NCBI GenBank assembly: GCA_945881905.1
Contig: CAMCVV010000014.1
Span: 1-46,299 of the forward strand
Source of the DNA: Paenibacillus alvei
GTDB taxonomy: Bacteria; Bacillota; Bacilli; Paenibacillales; NBRC-103111
Direction of reading: 5' to 3'
Length of the DNA stretch: 46,299 bases
Shown here: one piece after another, positions 1 through 10,305 of the stretch
How positions within the stretch are numbered: the first letter of the stretch is position 1
Layout: each line of letters starts with the position of its first letter
Made by a program: the position numbers and the translations under genes
Notes under the pieces: generated by a model
Database searches by the model: none
What the model was told of the DNA's origin: nothing
What the model saw: the letters and a program-made list of their open reading frames with translations, nothing else

Positions 1-1766
1 CCACAGCAGATGAAGTGACAGCTCTGATTGAGACAATCAAAAGCAAGCACCAATTGCGAGGGAACATCGGCATCGTCATTACAGAAGAAAAGGGTCGGTA
101 TTATCCAGGAAATACGTTAGCTGCTCACGTTATTGGTTATGTAAACAAAGAAGGCATTGCAGCGATGGGGCTTGAAGCGAAGTTAGATTCGACTCTGCGA
201 GGGACCTCTGGGGAAATCAATATGAATACAGACGCCAAAGGCGTTGAATTAATAGATTCTTCACGCACGTATGCGCCAGCGATACACGGCAATCATGTCC
301 GCTTAACAATCGATAAAAATATTCAATATTACATTGAAAATGCAATTACTGTCATCAACGAAAAATATAAACCCAAAAGCATTTCAGTTGTTGCAGTTGA
401 TCCTATGACGATGGAAGTGCTAGGAATGGCCAATCGGCCAACTTTTGATCCGAATCAATATTGGGCCATTGAGAATACGAATCAATTCAAAAATCATGCG
501 ATTTCATCTCAATATGAGCCAGGTTCTACATTCAAATTAATCACTTTAGCTGGTGTTGTGGAACGAGGATTATTTGATCCCAATCAGTTGTACAAATCAG
601 GGTCCATACGAGTTCCTGGAGCGACCTTACACGATCATAACCGAGTAGGTTGGGGTGAAATCAGTATATTAGAAGGGTTAAAGCGTTCGAGCAATGTCGC
701 ATTCGTTTCATTAGGATATGTTGCACTGGGCCCTGATCATTTGTTAGACTATATTCACAAATTCGGGTTTGGTGAGAAAACGAACATCGATATGTACTCA
801 GAACTTGCTGGACTCGTCGATATGCATTATCCTTCAGAATTCGCGACAGCAACATATGGACAAGGGAAAATCGTAACGACAAATATTCAAATGGCAACCG
901 CGTATGCAGCAATCGCTAATGGAGGCAAATTAATGTGGCCTCATGTGGTTAAAGAGATTATCGATTCATCCACAAACCAAGTGATTGAGTCCTTTGCTCC
1001 TCAAGTGATTAGACGTGTCGTGTCAGAGACTACAGCTAGACAAGTTAGTCAATACTTAGAGCAAACGGTAAGTGATCAATCCATCGGATCGGGTCGTCTC
1101 GCTTACATTCAGGGTTACCGTGTTGCAGGAAAAACAGGAACAGCGAACAAAGTAAGTGAAGACGGAGGGGGCTATATAAGTGGTCAATGGGTTGTTTCTT
1201 TTGTAGGATTTGTGCCTGCTGACAATCCGCGAATACTCATCAGTATTATTGTTGATGAACCTGACTTAGAAGAAAACTATCATCTTGCAAGTGGCGTAAC
1301 TACAAAGGCATTCACAGAAATCGCTTTACAAAGCTTACAATATTTGGGTGTACCTGCTTATGATGAACCCATCAATGTGACTTATCAAGATAACTCCACT
1401 ACGCCAAACAGTCAATTTATCGGTTTGTCCAAAAAAGCAACAATAGAAAAAGCGAAGTCACTTGGACTAAATCTTGAAGTGATCGGTACAGGGGATCAAG
1501 TTATGGAACAATTTCCTTCATCGAACATAGCAATACCTAAACATCAAACGTTATATGTGTGGATGCAACCCAAAGGCGAATTGATATTACCTAATCTTGT
1601 AGGTAAATCCAAACGCGAATCACTGGAGTTGTGCTCAATTGTAGGAGTTCACTGTGAAACAAATGGACAAGGCTATGTGCTGAATCAAAGTCCTCTTGGA
1701 GACACATTGGAGAAAAAATTCATCTTAAATTTGCAAGCCATACGTGGTAAAGTAATGTTAGAGTAA
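1..1766 (+). CDS. pbpB: Penicillin-binding protein 2B-type division transpeptidase (5'-truncated)
   Basis: Class B penicillin-binding protein, the septal D,D-transpeptidase of the divisome (PBP2B/FtsI type). The reading frame is open to the window edge (codons from base 3 read T-A-D-E before the first GTG at 15), so the N-terminal membrane anchor and part of the dimerisation domain lie outside. The transpeptidase motifs are all present in order: GSTFK (near 523-537), SSN (near 688-696) and KTGTA (near 1129-1143). The C-terminal part after about 1390 resembles two PASTA repeats, as in Bacillus PBP2B. A second class B PBP, spoVD, follows directly. The pair pbpB-spoVD upstream of murE is the usual Bacillales dcw order, which supports this being the vegetative enzyme. 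Confidence 0.93.
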   Translation, partial: TADEVTALIETIKSKHQLRGNIGIVITEEKGRYYPGNTLAAHVIGYVNKEGIAAMGLEAKLDSTLRGTSGEINMNTDAKGVELIDSSRTYAPAIHGNHVRLTIDKNIQYYIENAITVINEKYKPKSISVVAVDPMTMEVLGMANRPTFDPNQYWAIENTNQFKNHAISSQYEPGSTFKLITLAGVVERGLFDPNQLYKSGSIRVPGATLHDHNRVGWGEISILEGLKRSSNVAFVSLGYVALGPDHLLDYIHKFGFGEKTNIDMYSELAGLVDMHYPSEFATATYGQGKIVTTNIQMATAYAAIANGGKLMWPHVVKEIIDSSTNQVIESFAPQVIRRVVSETTARQVSQYLEQTVSDQSIGSGRLAYIQGYRVAGKTGTANKVSEDGGGYISGQWVVSFVGFVPADNPRILISIIVDEPDLEENYHLASGVTTKAFTEIALQSLQYLGVPAYDEPINVTYQDNSTTPNSQFIGLSKKATIEKAKSLGLNLEVIGTGDQVMEQFPSSNIAIPKHQTLYVWMQPKGELILPNLVGKSKRESLELCSIVGVHCETNGQGYVLNQSPLGDTLEKKFILNLQAIRGKVMLE

Positions 1767-1889
1767 TGTGTAACCCTATACAGAAGGTTCGAATATCGAG
1801 AAATCACTAGCAAGGCTTGTTCTAACTCTTTCTTCACACGAATAGTCATGTTCTTATCACTTGACTTTTGGAAGGGGAGCCTGCAAGTT

Positions 1890-3815
1890 ATGCGCAGAAC
1901 GAATATCACGATTCGTCGTCGAATATGGATCGCTTTCATCATGTGTATGCTGATGATTTGCCTGCTTGGGATTCGCTTAGGGTATGTCCAGTTATGGAAA
2001 GGACCTGAGATCACTCGTTTGGCCGAAGATAATTGGCGAAGGAACATACCCTTCGCAGCCAAGCGCGGAGACATCACAGATCGTAATGGGATTAAGTTGA
2101 CGTACAGTACCAGCACCCCAACGATTATGGCCATACCTGTACAAATCAAAGATCCACAAGGAGCCGCTACACAATTAGCACGAGTATTACATGCATCACC
2201 TGATCATATCTACAAGCAAATTACCAAACGAGCATTAATTCAGCGTATTCAACCTTCAGGGCGTCAGGTTTCGATAGAAACTGCTAATGCCATTCGTGCA
2301 TTACAGATTCCTGGAATTGTTGTTGCAGAAGACCATCGGAGAACCTATCCTTTCGGAACACTTGCTGCACATATCTTAGGGTTCTCGGGTATTGATAATC
2401 AAGGATTAACAGGCATTGAAGCGAAATATAACCAAGAGCTGATGGGTATTTCCGGTAATATTTCATTTATGGCTGATGCAGCAGGTAGAGAATTACGTGG
2501 AATGACGCAACAGTATGCCAAGCCCAAAGATGGACTGAACTTACAGCTGACGATGGATGTTCATCTACAGTCTGTGTTAGAGCGAGAACTCGACCAAGTG
2601 ATGATTCAATACCAGCCACTGCATGTGATTGCGATGATGATGGATCCGCGTACAGGGGAAATACTGGCTATGGGTAGCAGACCTACGTTCGATCCAGATA
2701 AATTCAAGTCGTATCCAGCTCACATCTATAATCGTAATTTACCGATATGGATGACGTACGAACCTGGTTCTACATTTAAGATCATCACACTTGCAGCAGC
2801 GATAGAAGAAAACAAAGTGAATCTACATCATGAGCATTTTCATGATCCTGGATTTATACGAGTAGCTGGTGCACGCTTGCGATGTTGGAAAAGAGGCGGA
2901 CATGGTCATGAAACCTTCCTGCAAGTCGTAGAAAATTCATGTAATCCCGGATTTGTTGTGATGGGGCAACGACTCGGTCAAAAGAAACTATTTGAATACA
3001 TCACTCGATTCGGATTTGGACGCAAAACAGGCATCGATCTAGCAGGAGAAGCAAATGGGATTATGTTCAAACCATCTAAGGTGGGACCTGTAGAATTAGC
3101 TACAACTTCATTTGGTCAAGGAGTTTCTGTGACACCGATACAACAAATTTCTGCAGTGTCCGCTGCGATCAATGGAGGCTTACTCTTTCAACCTTACATA
3201 GCTAAAGCTTGGCAACACCCAGAGACAGGCGAAGTTATTTACATGAAGCATCCGAAGTTGTTGCGACGAGTCATATCCGAAGACACTTCACAGAAAATCA
3301 GAGAAGCATTAGAAAGTGTTGTTGCCAAAGGTACAGGTCGCAACGCATTTTTGGATGGTTATCGCATTGGTGGAAAAACAGGCACAGCACAGAAAGTCAT
3401 TCAAGGCCGTTATTCGGCAAGTGAACATATTGTCTCATTCATTGGATTTGCGCCTGCAAATGACCCTCAGATAGTCATCTATGTAGCTGTGGACAATCCA
3501 AAAGGCATTCAATTCGGAGGTGTTGTAGCAGCTCCCATCGTGAAGAACATGATGGCTGATGCACTTCGATATTTGAAAGTAGCAACCGACAATCAGCAAA
3601 TGACACGTGCATATCGCTATGGAGAAACCCCTGTTGTTGACGTACCTGATTTAACAGGCTTCACTCTCGAAGACATCCATCATGATTTGCAATCACAATT
3701 TAGTATTGTGTCATCCGGACAGGGATCATATGTGATCAGTCAAGTACCCAAGCCAGGTTCGAGAATTGAGCGTGGTTCAACGATACGGATTTTCTTATCT
3801 GATCACAAACCATAG
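1890..3815 (+). CDS. spoVD: Stage V sporulation protein D (spore cortex transpeptidase)
   Basis: Sporulation-specific class B PBP that crosslinks spore cortex peptidoglycan in the mother cell. I chose ATG 1890 because it follows GAAGGGGAG (1871-1879); an upstream ATG at 1848 has no such site. The protein is 641 aa with an N-terminal membrane segment after a basic stretch, GSTFK with its serine at residue 294, SCN, KTGTAQK and one C-terminal PASTA domain. Two cysteines at residues 332 and 351 match in position and spacing the redox pair of B. subtilis SpoVD, whose disulfide is reduced by StoA. This also supports the start. It lies between pbpB and murE. Confidence 0.95.
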   Translation: MRRTNITIRRRIWIAFIMCMLMICLLGIRLGYVQLWKGPEITRLAEDNWRRNIPFAAKRGDITDRNGIKLTYSTSTPTIMAIPVQIKDPQGAATQLARVLHASPDHIYKQITKRALIQRIQPSGRQVSIETANAIRALQIPGIVVAEDHRRTYPFGTLAAHILGFSGIDNQGLTGIEAKYNQELMGISGNISFMADAAGRELRGMTQQYAKPKDGLNLQLTMDVHLQSVLERELDQVMIQYQPLHVIAMMMDPRTGEILAMGSRPTFDPDKFKSYPAHIYNRNLPIWMTYEPGSTFKIITLAAAIEENKVNLHHEHFHDPGFIRVAGARLRCWKRGGHGHETFLQVVENSCNPGFVVMGQRLGQKKLFEYITRFGFGRKTGIDLAGEANGIMFKPSKVGPVELATTSFGQGVSVTPIQQISAVSAAINGGLLFQPYIAKAWQHPETGEVIYMKHPKLLRRVISEDTSQKIREALESVVAKGTGRNAFLDGYRIGGKTGTAQKVIQGRYSASEHIVSFIGFAPANDPQIVIYVAVDNPKGIQFGGVVAAPIVKNMMADALRYLKVATDNQQMTRAYRYGETPVVDVPDLTGFTLEDIHHDLQSQFSIVSSGQGSYVISQVPKPGSRIERGSTIRIFLSDHKP

Positions 3816-3857
3816 TCCATACGTGTAGATACTTGAATATAAAGGAGTTGCTTACGG

Positions 3858-5348
3858 ATGAAGCTTCATGAACTAGCGTCGATCTTACGTATGAGTTGGA
3901 TACAAGGTGATCGCGATATCGAAATAACGGGTATTCAATTCGATTCTCGACGAGTCAAAGCAGGAGATCTATTTATTTGCGTGCCGGGACTCCTTTCAGA
4001 TGGACACGATTATGCACATCAAGCGGTTCAGCTAGGAGCTGTCGCGCTAGTCACTCAAAGAATTCTCGATATTCCTGTAGGACAACTCATTGTCAAAGAT
4101 GCGCGCTATGCTATGGCGATGATTGCAACTTATTTCTATGATCATCCCAGCCTGAAAATGAAAGTAATTGGGGTTACAGGAACAAACGGAAAAACGACAA
4201 CCACCTATTTAATCGAACACATTCTGCGAGAGAGCAGCTTTCGAACAGGTTTGATGGGCACGATTCAAATGAAAATCGGTTCGACAACTCAAGACATGTC
4301 GCGAACTACGCTAGAGTCAATCGACTTACACTATTATTTTCAACAAATGGTTGAACAACATACAGATTATTGCATCATGGAAGTATCTAGTCACGCTCTT
4401 GATCTTGGACGAGTGAAAGGAGTTCGATTTCGCAGCAGTGTGTTCACCAATTTAACACAAGATCATCTAGATTATCACTTGACCATGGAAAATTATAAAG
4501 CAGCCAAAGGCTTGCTTTTTTCGCGTTTAGATAATGGATTTATCGGGGATCCCGATGAGCGCCAATATGCGATTTTGAATAAAGATGACCCAGCATCAGC
4601 AGATTATGCCCACATGACAGCAGCACAAGTCGTCACGTATGGCGTGCATCCGGATTGTGATGTAAGAGCTGAAGATATTCATGTCACTGCCAAAGGCACA
4701 CAATTTCAACTACACACGTTTGCAGGTTCAACTCAGATTCAGATGAAGCTCGTCGGTAAATTCAATGTATACAATGCTCTTGGAGCAATCGCTGCAACGC
4801 TTATTGAAGGGATTTCACTTCAACATATCAAACAATCACTTGAACAAGTATTACCAGTAAGAGGAAGAATGGAAATGGTCAGTGAACCTCACCACCCCTT
4901 CTTGGTTTTAGTCGATTATGCACACACACCAGACGGACTCGACAATGCGTTATCGACTTTGTGTGAATTTGCTGAAGCAGATGTAATCACGGTTTTTGGT
5001 TGCGGAGGAGATCGTGATAAGTTGAAGAGACCACTAATGGCGAAAATCGTGGCTTCTTACAGTCAATATGTCATTGTGACTTCAGATAACCCGCGTACTG
5101 AACAACCTCTACAGATTATCGATGATATTGTAGCAGGCTTCCAAGAAATCGATTTTCCGCAATCGCATTATGAACTCATGGAGGATCGTCAGCAAGCGAT
5201 TCATAAAGCGATTGGTATCGCAAAAGCTGGAGATATCGTCTTCATCGCAGGCAAAGGACACGAAACCTATCAAGAAATCATGGGCGTACAGTTCGATTTT
5301 GACGATCGTCTCATGGCTCAAGATGCGTTAAGGAGTAAACGCTTATGA
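3858..5348 (+). CDS. murE: UDP-MurNAc-tripeptide synthetase MurE (meso-DAP adding)
   Basis: Cytoplasmic ATP-dependent ligase adding the third stem-peptide residue to UDP-MurNAc-L-Ala-D-Glu. It has 496 aa. The ATP-binding loop GVTGTNGKTTTT lies near residue 104, and the specificity motif DNPR at residues 410-413 is the one used by meso-diaminopimelate enzymes; lysine-adding MurE enzymes differ there. This agrees with a dapL gene at 29 kb. The start ATG follows AAAGGAG at 3841-3847. The stop overlaps the start of murF by four bases (ATGA), suggesting translational coupling. Confidence 0.97.
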   Translation: MKLHELASILRMSWIQGDRDIEITGIQFDSRRVKAGDLFICVPGLLSDGHDYAHQAVQLGAVALVTQRILDIPVGQLIVKDARYAMAMIATYFYDHPSLKMKVIGVTGTNGKTTTTYLIEHILRESSFRTGLMGTIQMKIGSTTQDMSRTTLESIDLHYYFQQMVEQHTDYCIMEVSSHALDLGRVKGVRFRSSVFTNLTQDHLDYHLTMENYKAAKGLLFSRLDNGFIGDPDERQYAILNKDDPASADYAHMTAAQVVTYGVHPDCDVRAEDIHVTAKGTQFQLHTFAGSTQIQMKLVGKFNVYNALGAIAATLIEGISLQHIKQSLEQVLPVRGRMEMVSEPHHPFLVLVDYAHTPDGLDNALSTLCEFAEADVITVFGCGGDRDKLKRPLMAKIVASYSQYVIVTSDNPRTEQPLQIIDDIVAGFQEIDFPQSHYELMEDRQQAIHKAIGIAKAGDIVFIAGKGHETYQEIMGVQFDFDDRLMAQDALRSKRL

Positions 5349-6748
5349 TCACTCGTTCTGTAGAGCAAATCAGTGAAATGCTAGGGTCTTTGTGCATATC
5401 ATCATCCAAAACACCTGTAGAAATAACAGGTGTTTCGACAGATTCAAGAACAACTGTAGCCGGAAATGCATTTATCCCACTCGTAGGTGAACATTTCGAT
5501 GGACATGCGCATATCGCACAAGCCATCGATAGAGGGGCTTCAGCGGTTCTCTGGCAAGCTGATCATGCTCAACCGCCCGAAGCTGTTCCGGTGATTGTAG
5601 TTCAAGACACACTTTTGGCGCTACAGCAGCTTGCACGAGCGTATCGTCAACAATTGCCAGTGAGGATCATCGCGATTACAGGTAGCAACGGCAAGACGAC
5701 AACCAAAGATATCTTGGCTTCTTTGTTCAGCACGACATTCCGTGTGCATAAGACAAAGGGCAACTTGAATAATCATATTGGAGTCCCCCTTACACTGTTA
5801 AGTATGCCTGAAGATACACAAATGGCTGTCATTGAAATGGGGATGAGTGCAGCAGGTGAAATTAAGACTTTATCAGAACTTACTCAACCTGACGCTGCTG
5901 TGATTACGATGATTGGTGAAGCACATATGCTTCAGCTCGGTTCACGTGAAGCGATCGCTTCTGCTAAATTAGAAATCCTCAGCGGACTTAACGTTCAAGG
6001 TGTGTTCGTATATGATGGTGATGATCCATGGATCGATCAATGTTTAACGCAACCCGGTTCTCCTTATGCGATCGAGAAATGCGAGAAACGAACGTTTGGT
6101 CGAACAACAAAGCAAGATTATTATCCTCTTGAAATCAATTTGAAAGACCAGGGTACACAATTTCAGATCAATCACTCACAATTCCCTACGCTGTATATGC
6201 CATTATTAGGAGAACATAATGTGATGAATGCTTTAGCTGCAATCGCTACAGCAACATATTATGGAGTCCAACCTGCGATGATTAAGCAAGGGTTACAATC
6301 GATTCAATTGACCAGTATGCGTATTGAACAATTACAGGCTCCTTCAGGCTTTACCATCTTGCATGATGCATATAATGCGAGCCCTTCATCTGTCATCGCT
6401 GCGATTCGATTAATGGAACAATTACACGGATATCAACGAAAGATCATGGTACTCGGCGATATGTTAGAATTAGGCCAAGATGAAGAGCAGTATCATCGAG
6501 AAATCGGTATGCAATTATCACCTGAGGTCCTAGCGTATGTATTTACGTATGGTGCGCTAGCTTCATATATAGCTATCGAAGCTTCGAAGAAATCATTCCT
6601 ACCTCATCAAGTAGCTGCATATGATCATAAACCTACGCTTATTCATGATTTACAAGCCATCTTACAACCAGGTGATGTCGTGTTAGTGAAAGCATCGCGG
6701 GGTATGCGTTTAGAAGAAATCGTGCAAGCATTACTAGCTCATTCATGA
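5345..6748 (+). CDS. murF: UDP-MurNAc-tripeptide-D-Ala-D-Ala ligase MurF
   Basis: Cytoplasmic Mur ligase that adds the D-Ala-D-Ala dipeptide to complete UDP-MurNAc-pentapeptide. It has 467 aa with the ATP loop AITGSNGKTTTKD near residue 110, the Mur-ligase central domain, and a C-terminal domain with HDAYNASP, typical of MurF. It overlaps murE by four bases and has AAGGAG upstream at about 5329. Its place between murE and mraY is standard for many Firmicutes, although B. subtilis keeps murF elsewhere. Confidence 0.96.
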   Translation: MITRSVEQISEMLGSLCISSSKTPVEITGVSTDSRTTVAGNAFIPLVGEHFDGHAHIAQAIDRGASAVLWQADHAQPPEAVPVIVVQDTLLALQQLARAYRQQLPVRIIAITGSNGKTTTKDILASLFSTTFRVHKTKGNLNNHIGVPLTLLSMPEDTQMAVIEMGMSAAGEIKTLSELTQPDAAVITMIGEAHMLQLGSREAIASAKLEILSGLNVQGVFVYDGDDPWIDQCLTQPGSPYAIEKCEKRTFGRTTKQDYYPLEINLKDQGTQFQINHSQFPTLYMPLLGEHNVMNALAAIATATYYGVQPAMIKQGLQSIQLTSMRIEQLQAPSGFTILHDAYNASPSSVIAAIRLMEQLHGYQRKIMVLGDMLELGQDEEQYHREIGMQLSPEVLAYVFTYGALASYIAIEASKKSFLPHQVAAYDHKPTLIHDLQAILQPGDVVLVKASRGMRLEEIVQALLAHS

Positions 6749-6779
6749 GCTTTGACTCGCTATATCAGGAGGAACAAAA

Positions 6780-7739
6780 TTGGAAAATGCTGTTTTATTC
6801 ACAATGGGTGTTGCGTTCATTATCGCTTTAATGGCAGGCCCGCTCTTTATTCCATTTTTGCGTAGAATGAAATATGGTCAACAAATTCGCACCGATGGAC
6901 CACAGGCACATCTCAAAAAACAAGGAACACCTACCATGGGTGGTATGATGATCTTGATCGCACTGACACTAGCTGTTTTGCCATTTGCTGAGAAGAAGCT
7001 CGACCTCTTGATCTTATTCATTGCCACGCTGGGATATGGACTGGTAGGCTTCCTCGATGATTATATCAAGATCGTCTTCAAAAGGTCACTCGGATTAACA
7101 GCCAAGCAAAAACTACTTGGACAATTGCTTATTTCAGCAATCGTATGTTTTTTACTCATTATGCAAGACCACAGTACAGCATTATATCTTCCTGGGTGGA
7201 ACGTTTCATTCTCATGGGGATGGTTATATTTCCCTTTCATGGCGATTCTGATGTTAGGTGCATCCAATGCAGTGAATTTCACAGATGGTTTAGATGGTTT
7301 ATTAGCAGGTACAAGCGCGATTGCATTTGGCGCCTATACAGTCATTGCGATACATCAAATACAGCCAGATGTCGCTATATTTTGTGCGGGTATGGTCGGT
7401 GCGGTATTGGGCTTCCTTATATTCAATGCACATCCAGCGAAAGTATTTATGGGAGATACAGGATCATTAGCCATTGGTGGTGGATTAGTCGCTGTAGCTG
7501 TATTGACGAAGCAGGAGTTGTTGCTCGCGATCATCGGTGGTGTGTTCCTCATCGAGATTCTATCAGTGGTCATCCAAGTGATTTCATTCAAAACAAGAGG
7601 AAAACGAATTTTCAGAATGAGTCCGATTCATCATCATTTTGAGTTAATCGGTTGGACGGAATGGCGAGTAGTGATTACGTTTTGGATAGCAGGGTTGATC
7701 TTAGCTTTGATTGGACTATGGATGAGTGGGGTGTTGTAG
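6780..7739 (+). CDS. mraY: Phospho-MurNAc-pentapeptide transferase MraY
   Basis: Integral membrane enzyme that transfers phospho-MurNAc-pentapeptide to undecaprenyl phosphate, giving lipid I. It has 319 aa and about ten hydrophobic segments. Family motifs are visible: GTPTMGG near the N-terminus, the aspartate pair in [23 protein letters not shown] and the C-terminal SPIHHHFE. The start is TTG at 6780, six bases after AGGAGGA; an ATG two codons later is a weaker alternative. murD follows after three bases. Confidence 0.97.
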   Translation: MENAVLFTMGVAFIIALMAGPLFIPFLRRMKYGQQIRTDGPQAHLKKQGTPTMGGMMILIALTLAVLPFAEKKLDLLILFIATLGYGLVGFLDDYIKIVFKRSLGLTAKQKLLGQLLISAIVCFLLIMQDHSTALYLPGWNVSFSWGWLYFPFMAILMLGASNAVNFTDGLDGLLAGTSAIAFGAYTVIAIHQIQPDVAIFCAGMVGAVLGFLIFNAHPAKVFMGDTGSLAIGGGLVAVAVLTKQELLLAIIGGVFLIEILSVVIQVISFKTRGKRIFRMSPIHHHFELIGWTEWRVVITFWIAGLILALIGLWMSGVL

Positions 7740-7742
7740 CGG

Positions 7743-9137
7743 ATGAAACATCCAAGCGAGTATTGGAATGAAGAAGTGCTGGTGATGGGTTTAGCGAAAA
7801 GCGGAGTTGCTGCAGCAACATTATTTCATCAACTAGGTGCGCAAGTGATCGTTAATGACTATAAACAACGCGATGAATGCCCGGAAGCTGAGCAGCTTGA
7901 GAAGCTAGGTATTTGCGTCATTTGCGGATCGCACCCTGAAGAGCTTGTCCACAAAAACGTAGCGTTGATTGTGAAAAATCCTGGAATTCCTTACCATATC
8001 ACACCTATTGCACGAGCACTTGAACTCGGCATTGAGATCGTAAGTGAAGTGGAAGTCGCTTACCACATGAGTCTTGCGCCAATGATCGGCATCACAGGGT
8101 CAAATGGGAAAACAACGACGACCACACTCATTGGTTTGATGCTTGCTGCTGCAGGGAAATCACCGATCGTCGCTGGAAACATTGGACGAGCACTTACGGA
8201 AGCGGTCTCTGAAGCGCGATCTGATCAATGGCTTGTCGTTGAATTGAGTAGTTTTCAACTCAAAGGTACATCACAATTTCGACCTCGTATCTCACTCTTA
8301 TTGAACTTGTACGAGACGCATCTAGATTATCATCAATCCATAGAAGATTATATGGCTTCCAAGGCACGTATATTCCAAAATCAAACGATAGCGGATATCG
8401 CGATTTTGAACGCAGATGATTCGTTCTGCCAATCGATGATTCCACAAGTGAAAGCACAGATCGCTTTATTTTCTATGAAAGAAGAACTTCCTATTGGCGT
8501 GTACCTAGAGTCACAAACCCAAATGATTGTATATCGGAACTCGACTGGTGAACGTATACCTATCCTATCAGCTACCGATATCGGTATCCCAGGCGCGTAC
8601 AATATCGAGAATGCGATGGCAGCCATCAGTGTTGCACTGCATGTAGGCGTTGCTCCTGAAATCATGTCTCAAGTACTTCAAGATTTCCGTGGTGTCGAGC
8701 ACCGGCTCGAGTATGTGCGCGAGCTAGATGGCGTTACGTTCTACAACAATTCCAAAGCAACGAATCCTGCCGCAACGATCAAATCAATCGAAGCGTTCAT
8801 ACAACCGCTTATCTTGATCGCAGGAGGACTTGACCGCGGTTCGGACTATATGGAATTGCTTCCGATATTCGAATCCCGTATCAAAGGCATTGTGACCATT
8901 GGACAAACGAGCACGAAATTAAGAAAAGTAGCCGAGCGTGCTGGCATTCAGCACATCATAACGATTGATGGTGTCGGCAATTCCCAAGATGTAATTGCTC
9001 GAGCAGTGCGAGCGGCTCAATCATTATCAGTGCAAGGGGATATCGTATTGTTGTCACCTGCATGTGCGAGTTGGGATATGTTCACATCCTACGAACACAG
9101 AGGGAGCATGTTTAAAGATTGCGTGCATAATCTCTAA
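7743..9137 (+). CDS. murD: UDP-MurNAc-L-alanine-D-glutamate ligase MurD
   Basis: Cytoplasmic Mur ligase adding D-glutamate to UDP-MurNAc-L-Ala. It has 464 aa. An N-terminal Rossmann-like domain (VMGLAKSGVAAA) is followed by the ATP loop GITGSNGKTTTT and the C-terminal motif NNSKATNPAA, characteristic of MurD, with LIAGGLDRG and LLSPACASWDMF near the end. It starts three bases after the mraY stop. About 70 bases separate it from spoVE. Confidence 0.97.
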   Translation: MKHPSEYWNEEVLVMGLAKSGVAAATLFHQLGAQVIVNDYKQRDECPEAEQLEKLGICVICGSHPEELVHKNVALIVKNPGIPYHITPIARALELGIEIVSEVEVAYHMSLAPMIGITGSNGKTTTTTLIGLMLAAAGKSPIVAGNIGRALTEAVSEARSDQWLVVELSSFQLKGTSQFRPRISLLLNLYETHLDYHQSIEDYMASKARIFQNQTIADIAILNADDSFCQSMIPQVKAQIALFSMKEELPIGVYLESQTQMIVYRNSTGERIPILSATDIGIPGAYNIENAMAAISVALHVGVAPEIMSQVLQDFRGVEHRLEYVRELDGVTFYNNSKATNPAATIKSIEAFIQPLILIAGGLDRGSDYMELLPIFESRIKGIVTIGQTSTKLRKVAERAGIQHIITIDGVGNSQDVIARAVRAAQSLSVQGDIVLLSPACASWDMFTSYEHRGSMFKDCVHNL

Positions 9138-9206
9138 GTAGGCTAACCAACAAGGGATATGTTCGTGTTGAAGAGCCATTAACTTATGAGCTCGAGGTGT
9201 CAAAAG

Positions 9207-10304
9207 ATGGTCAAAGCTCGGTCTGCTCCAGATGTATGGTTAGTTCTCATTACGTTGCTACTTATAGGTATAGGTGTAGTGATGGTGTATAGCGCAAGCG
9301 CAGTTCTTGCCTTTCGAGAATTCGGCGACTCGTATTATTTTGTCAAACGACAAGCATTATTTGCAACTCTTGGTTTGATCATGATGTTGCTCATGATCCG
9401 TGTGGACTATCATATATGGATGAAATATGCGATGATCGGATTACTGGCTTGTTTTATTCTCCTCATTGTAGTGATGATACCTGGTATTGGTGTCGTCAGA
9501 GGCGGAGCGCGAAGTTGGCTAGCTATCGGCTCGTTTGGTATACAACCTTCAGAATTCATGAAAATAGGCATGATTGTGTACTTAGCCACATGGTTATCAG
9601 CGGCTGATGTGCGTATCGAAGATGGAGTGAAAGGACTATTCCCTCCATTAGGGATTTTGGGTGCAGCTTTTATCTTGATCATGATGCAACCCGACTTAGG
9701 GACGGGCGTAGTTTTAGTTGGCGCATCGATCTTGATGTTGTTTATTGCTGGAGCACGTATACAACACCTCTTGATCCTTGGAATGATTGGTGTAGCAGGG
9801 TTTGTGATGCTCATACTGATCGCTCCATATCGATTACAACGCATCACTGCTTTCTTAGATCCATGGCAAGACCCGTTAGGAGCAGGTTATCAAGCGATCC
9901 AATCGTTATATGCTATTGCTCCTGGGGGACTTGTGGGATTAGGGCTTGGTCATAGTCGACAAAAGTATAGCTATTTACCGGAGCCACAAACTGATTTTAT
10001 TTTCTCGATTATTTCTGAAGAATTAGGCTTTATCGGTGGTTGTTTGGTGCTATTGTTGTTTGCACTGTTGATTTATCGAGGCATGAAGATCGCGATCACG
10101 GCAACGGATCGATTCGGCAGTCTCGTCGCTGCAGGTATTGTAGGAATGATTGCTGTACAAGTCATGATCAATATCGGTGTAGTCATCTGTTTATTTCCCG
10201 TAACAGGTATCACATTACCATTCATTAGTGCTGGCGGATCTTCTTTGACATTAATGCTTACATCGATTGGAATTTTATTGAATATATCGCGCTTCTCGAG
10301 GTGA
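9207..10304 (+). CDS. spoVE: SEDS-family peptidoglycan polymerase SpoVE (FtsW/RodA type)
   Basis: Polytopic SEDS glycosyltransferase, here most like B. subtilis SpoVE, which polymerises spore cortex glycan with SpoVD. The frame opens at ATG 9186, but ATG 9207 is seven bases after GAGGTG and gives 365 aa, close to the usual 366, so I prefer it. It has about ten membrane segments and family motifs MVYSASAV, KRQ, IQPSEFMK, QPDLGT, YLPEPQTDFIF and the late PVTGITLPF followed by GGSS. The residue before GGSS is Ala where many homologues have Tyr. Its place between murD and murG is the normal spoVE position. Assignment as SpoVE rather than vegetative FtsW rests on order and similarity. Confidence 0.92.
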   Translation: MVKARSAPDVWLVLITLLLIGIGVVMVYSASAVLAFREFGDSYYFVKRQALFATLGLIMMLLMIRVDYHIWMKYAMIGLLACFILLIVVMIPGIGVVRGGARSWLAIGSFGIQPSEFMKIGMIVYLATWLSAADVRIEDGVKGLFPPLGILGAAFILIMMQPDLGTGVVLVGASILMLFIAGARIQHLLILGMIGVAGFVMLILIAPYRLQRITAFLDPWQDPLGAGYQAIQSLYAIAPGGLVGLGLGHSRQKYSYLPEPQTDFIFSIISEELGFIGGCLVLLLFALLIYRGMKIAITATDRFGSLVAAGIVGMIAVQVMINIGVVICLFPVTGITLPFISAGGSSLTLMLTSIGILLNISRFSR

Positions 10305-10305
10305 A

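Noticed and set aside
1767-1889. Sigma-E promoter before spoVD
   Set aside because: I looked for the sigma-E -35/-10 pattern in the gap and found only poor partial matches.
1685-2149. 154-codon leftward frame over the pbpB-spoVD junction
   Set aside because: Antisense to two well-supported genes; no ribosome site or domain.
7145-7642. 165-codon + strand frame inside mraY
   Set aside because: Shifted reading of a complete, motif-bearing mraY.
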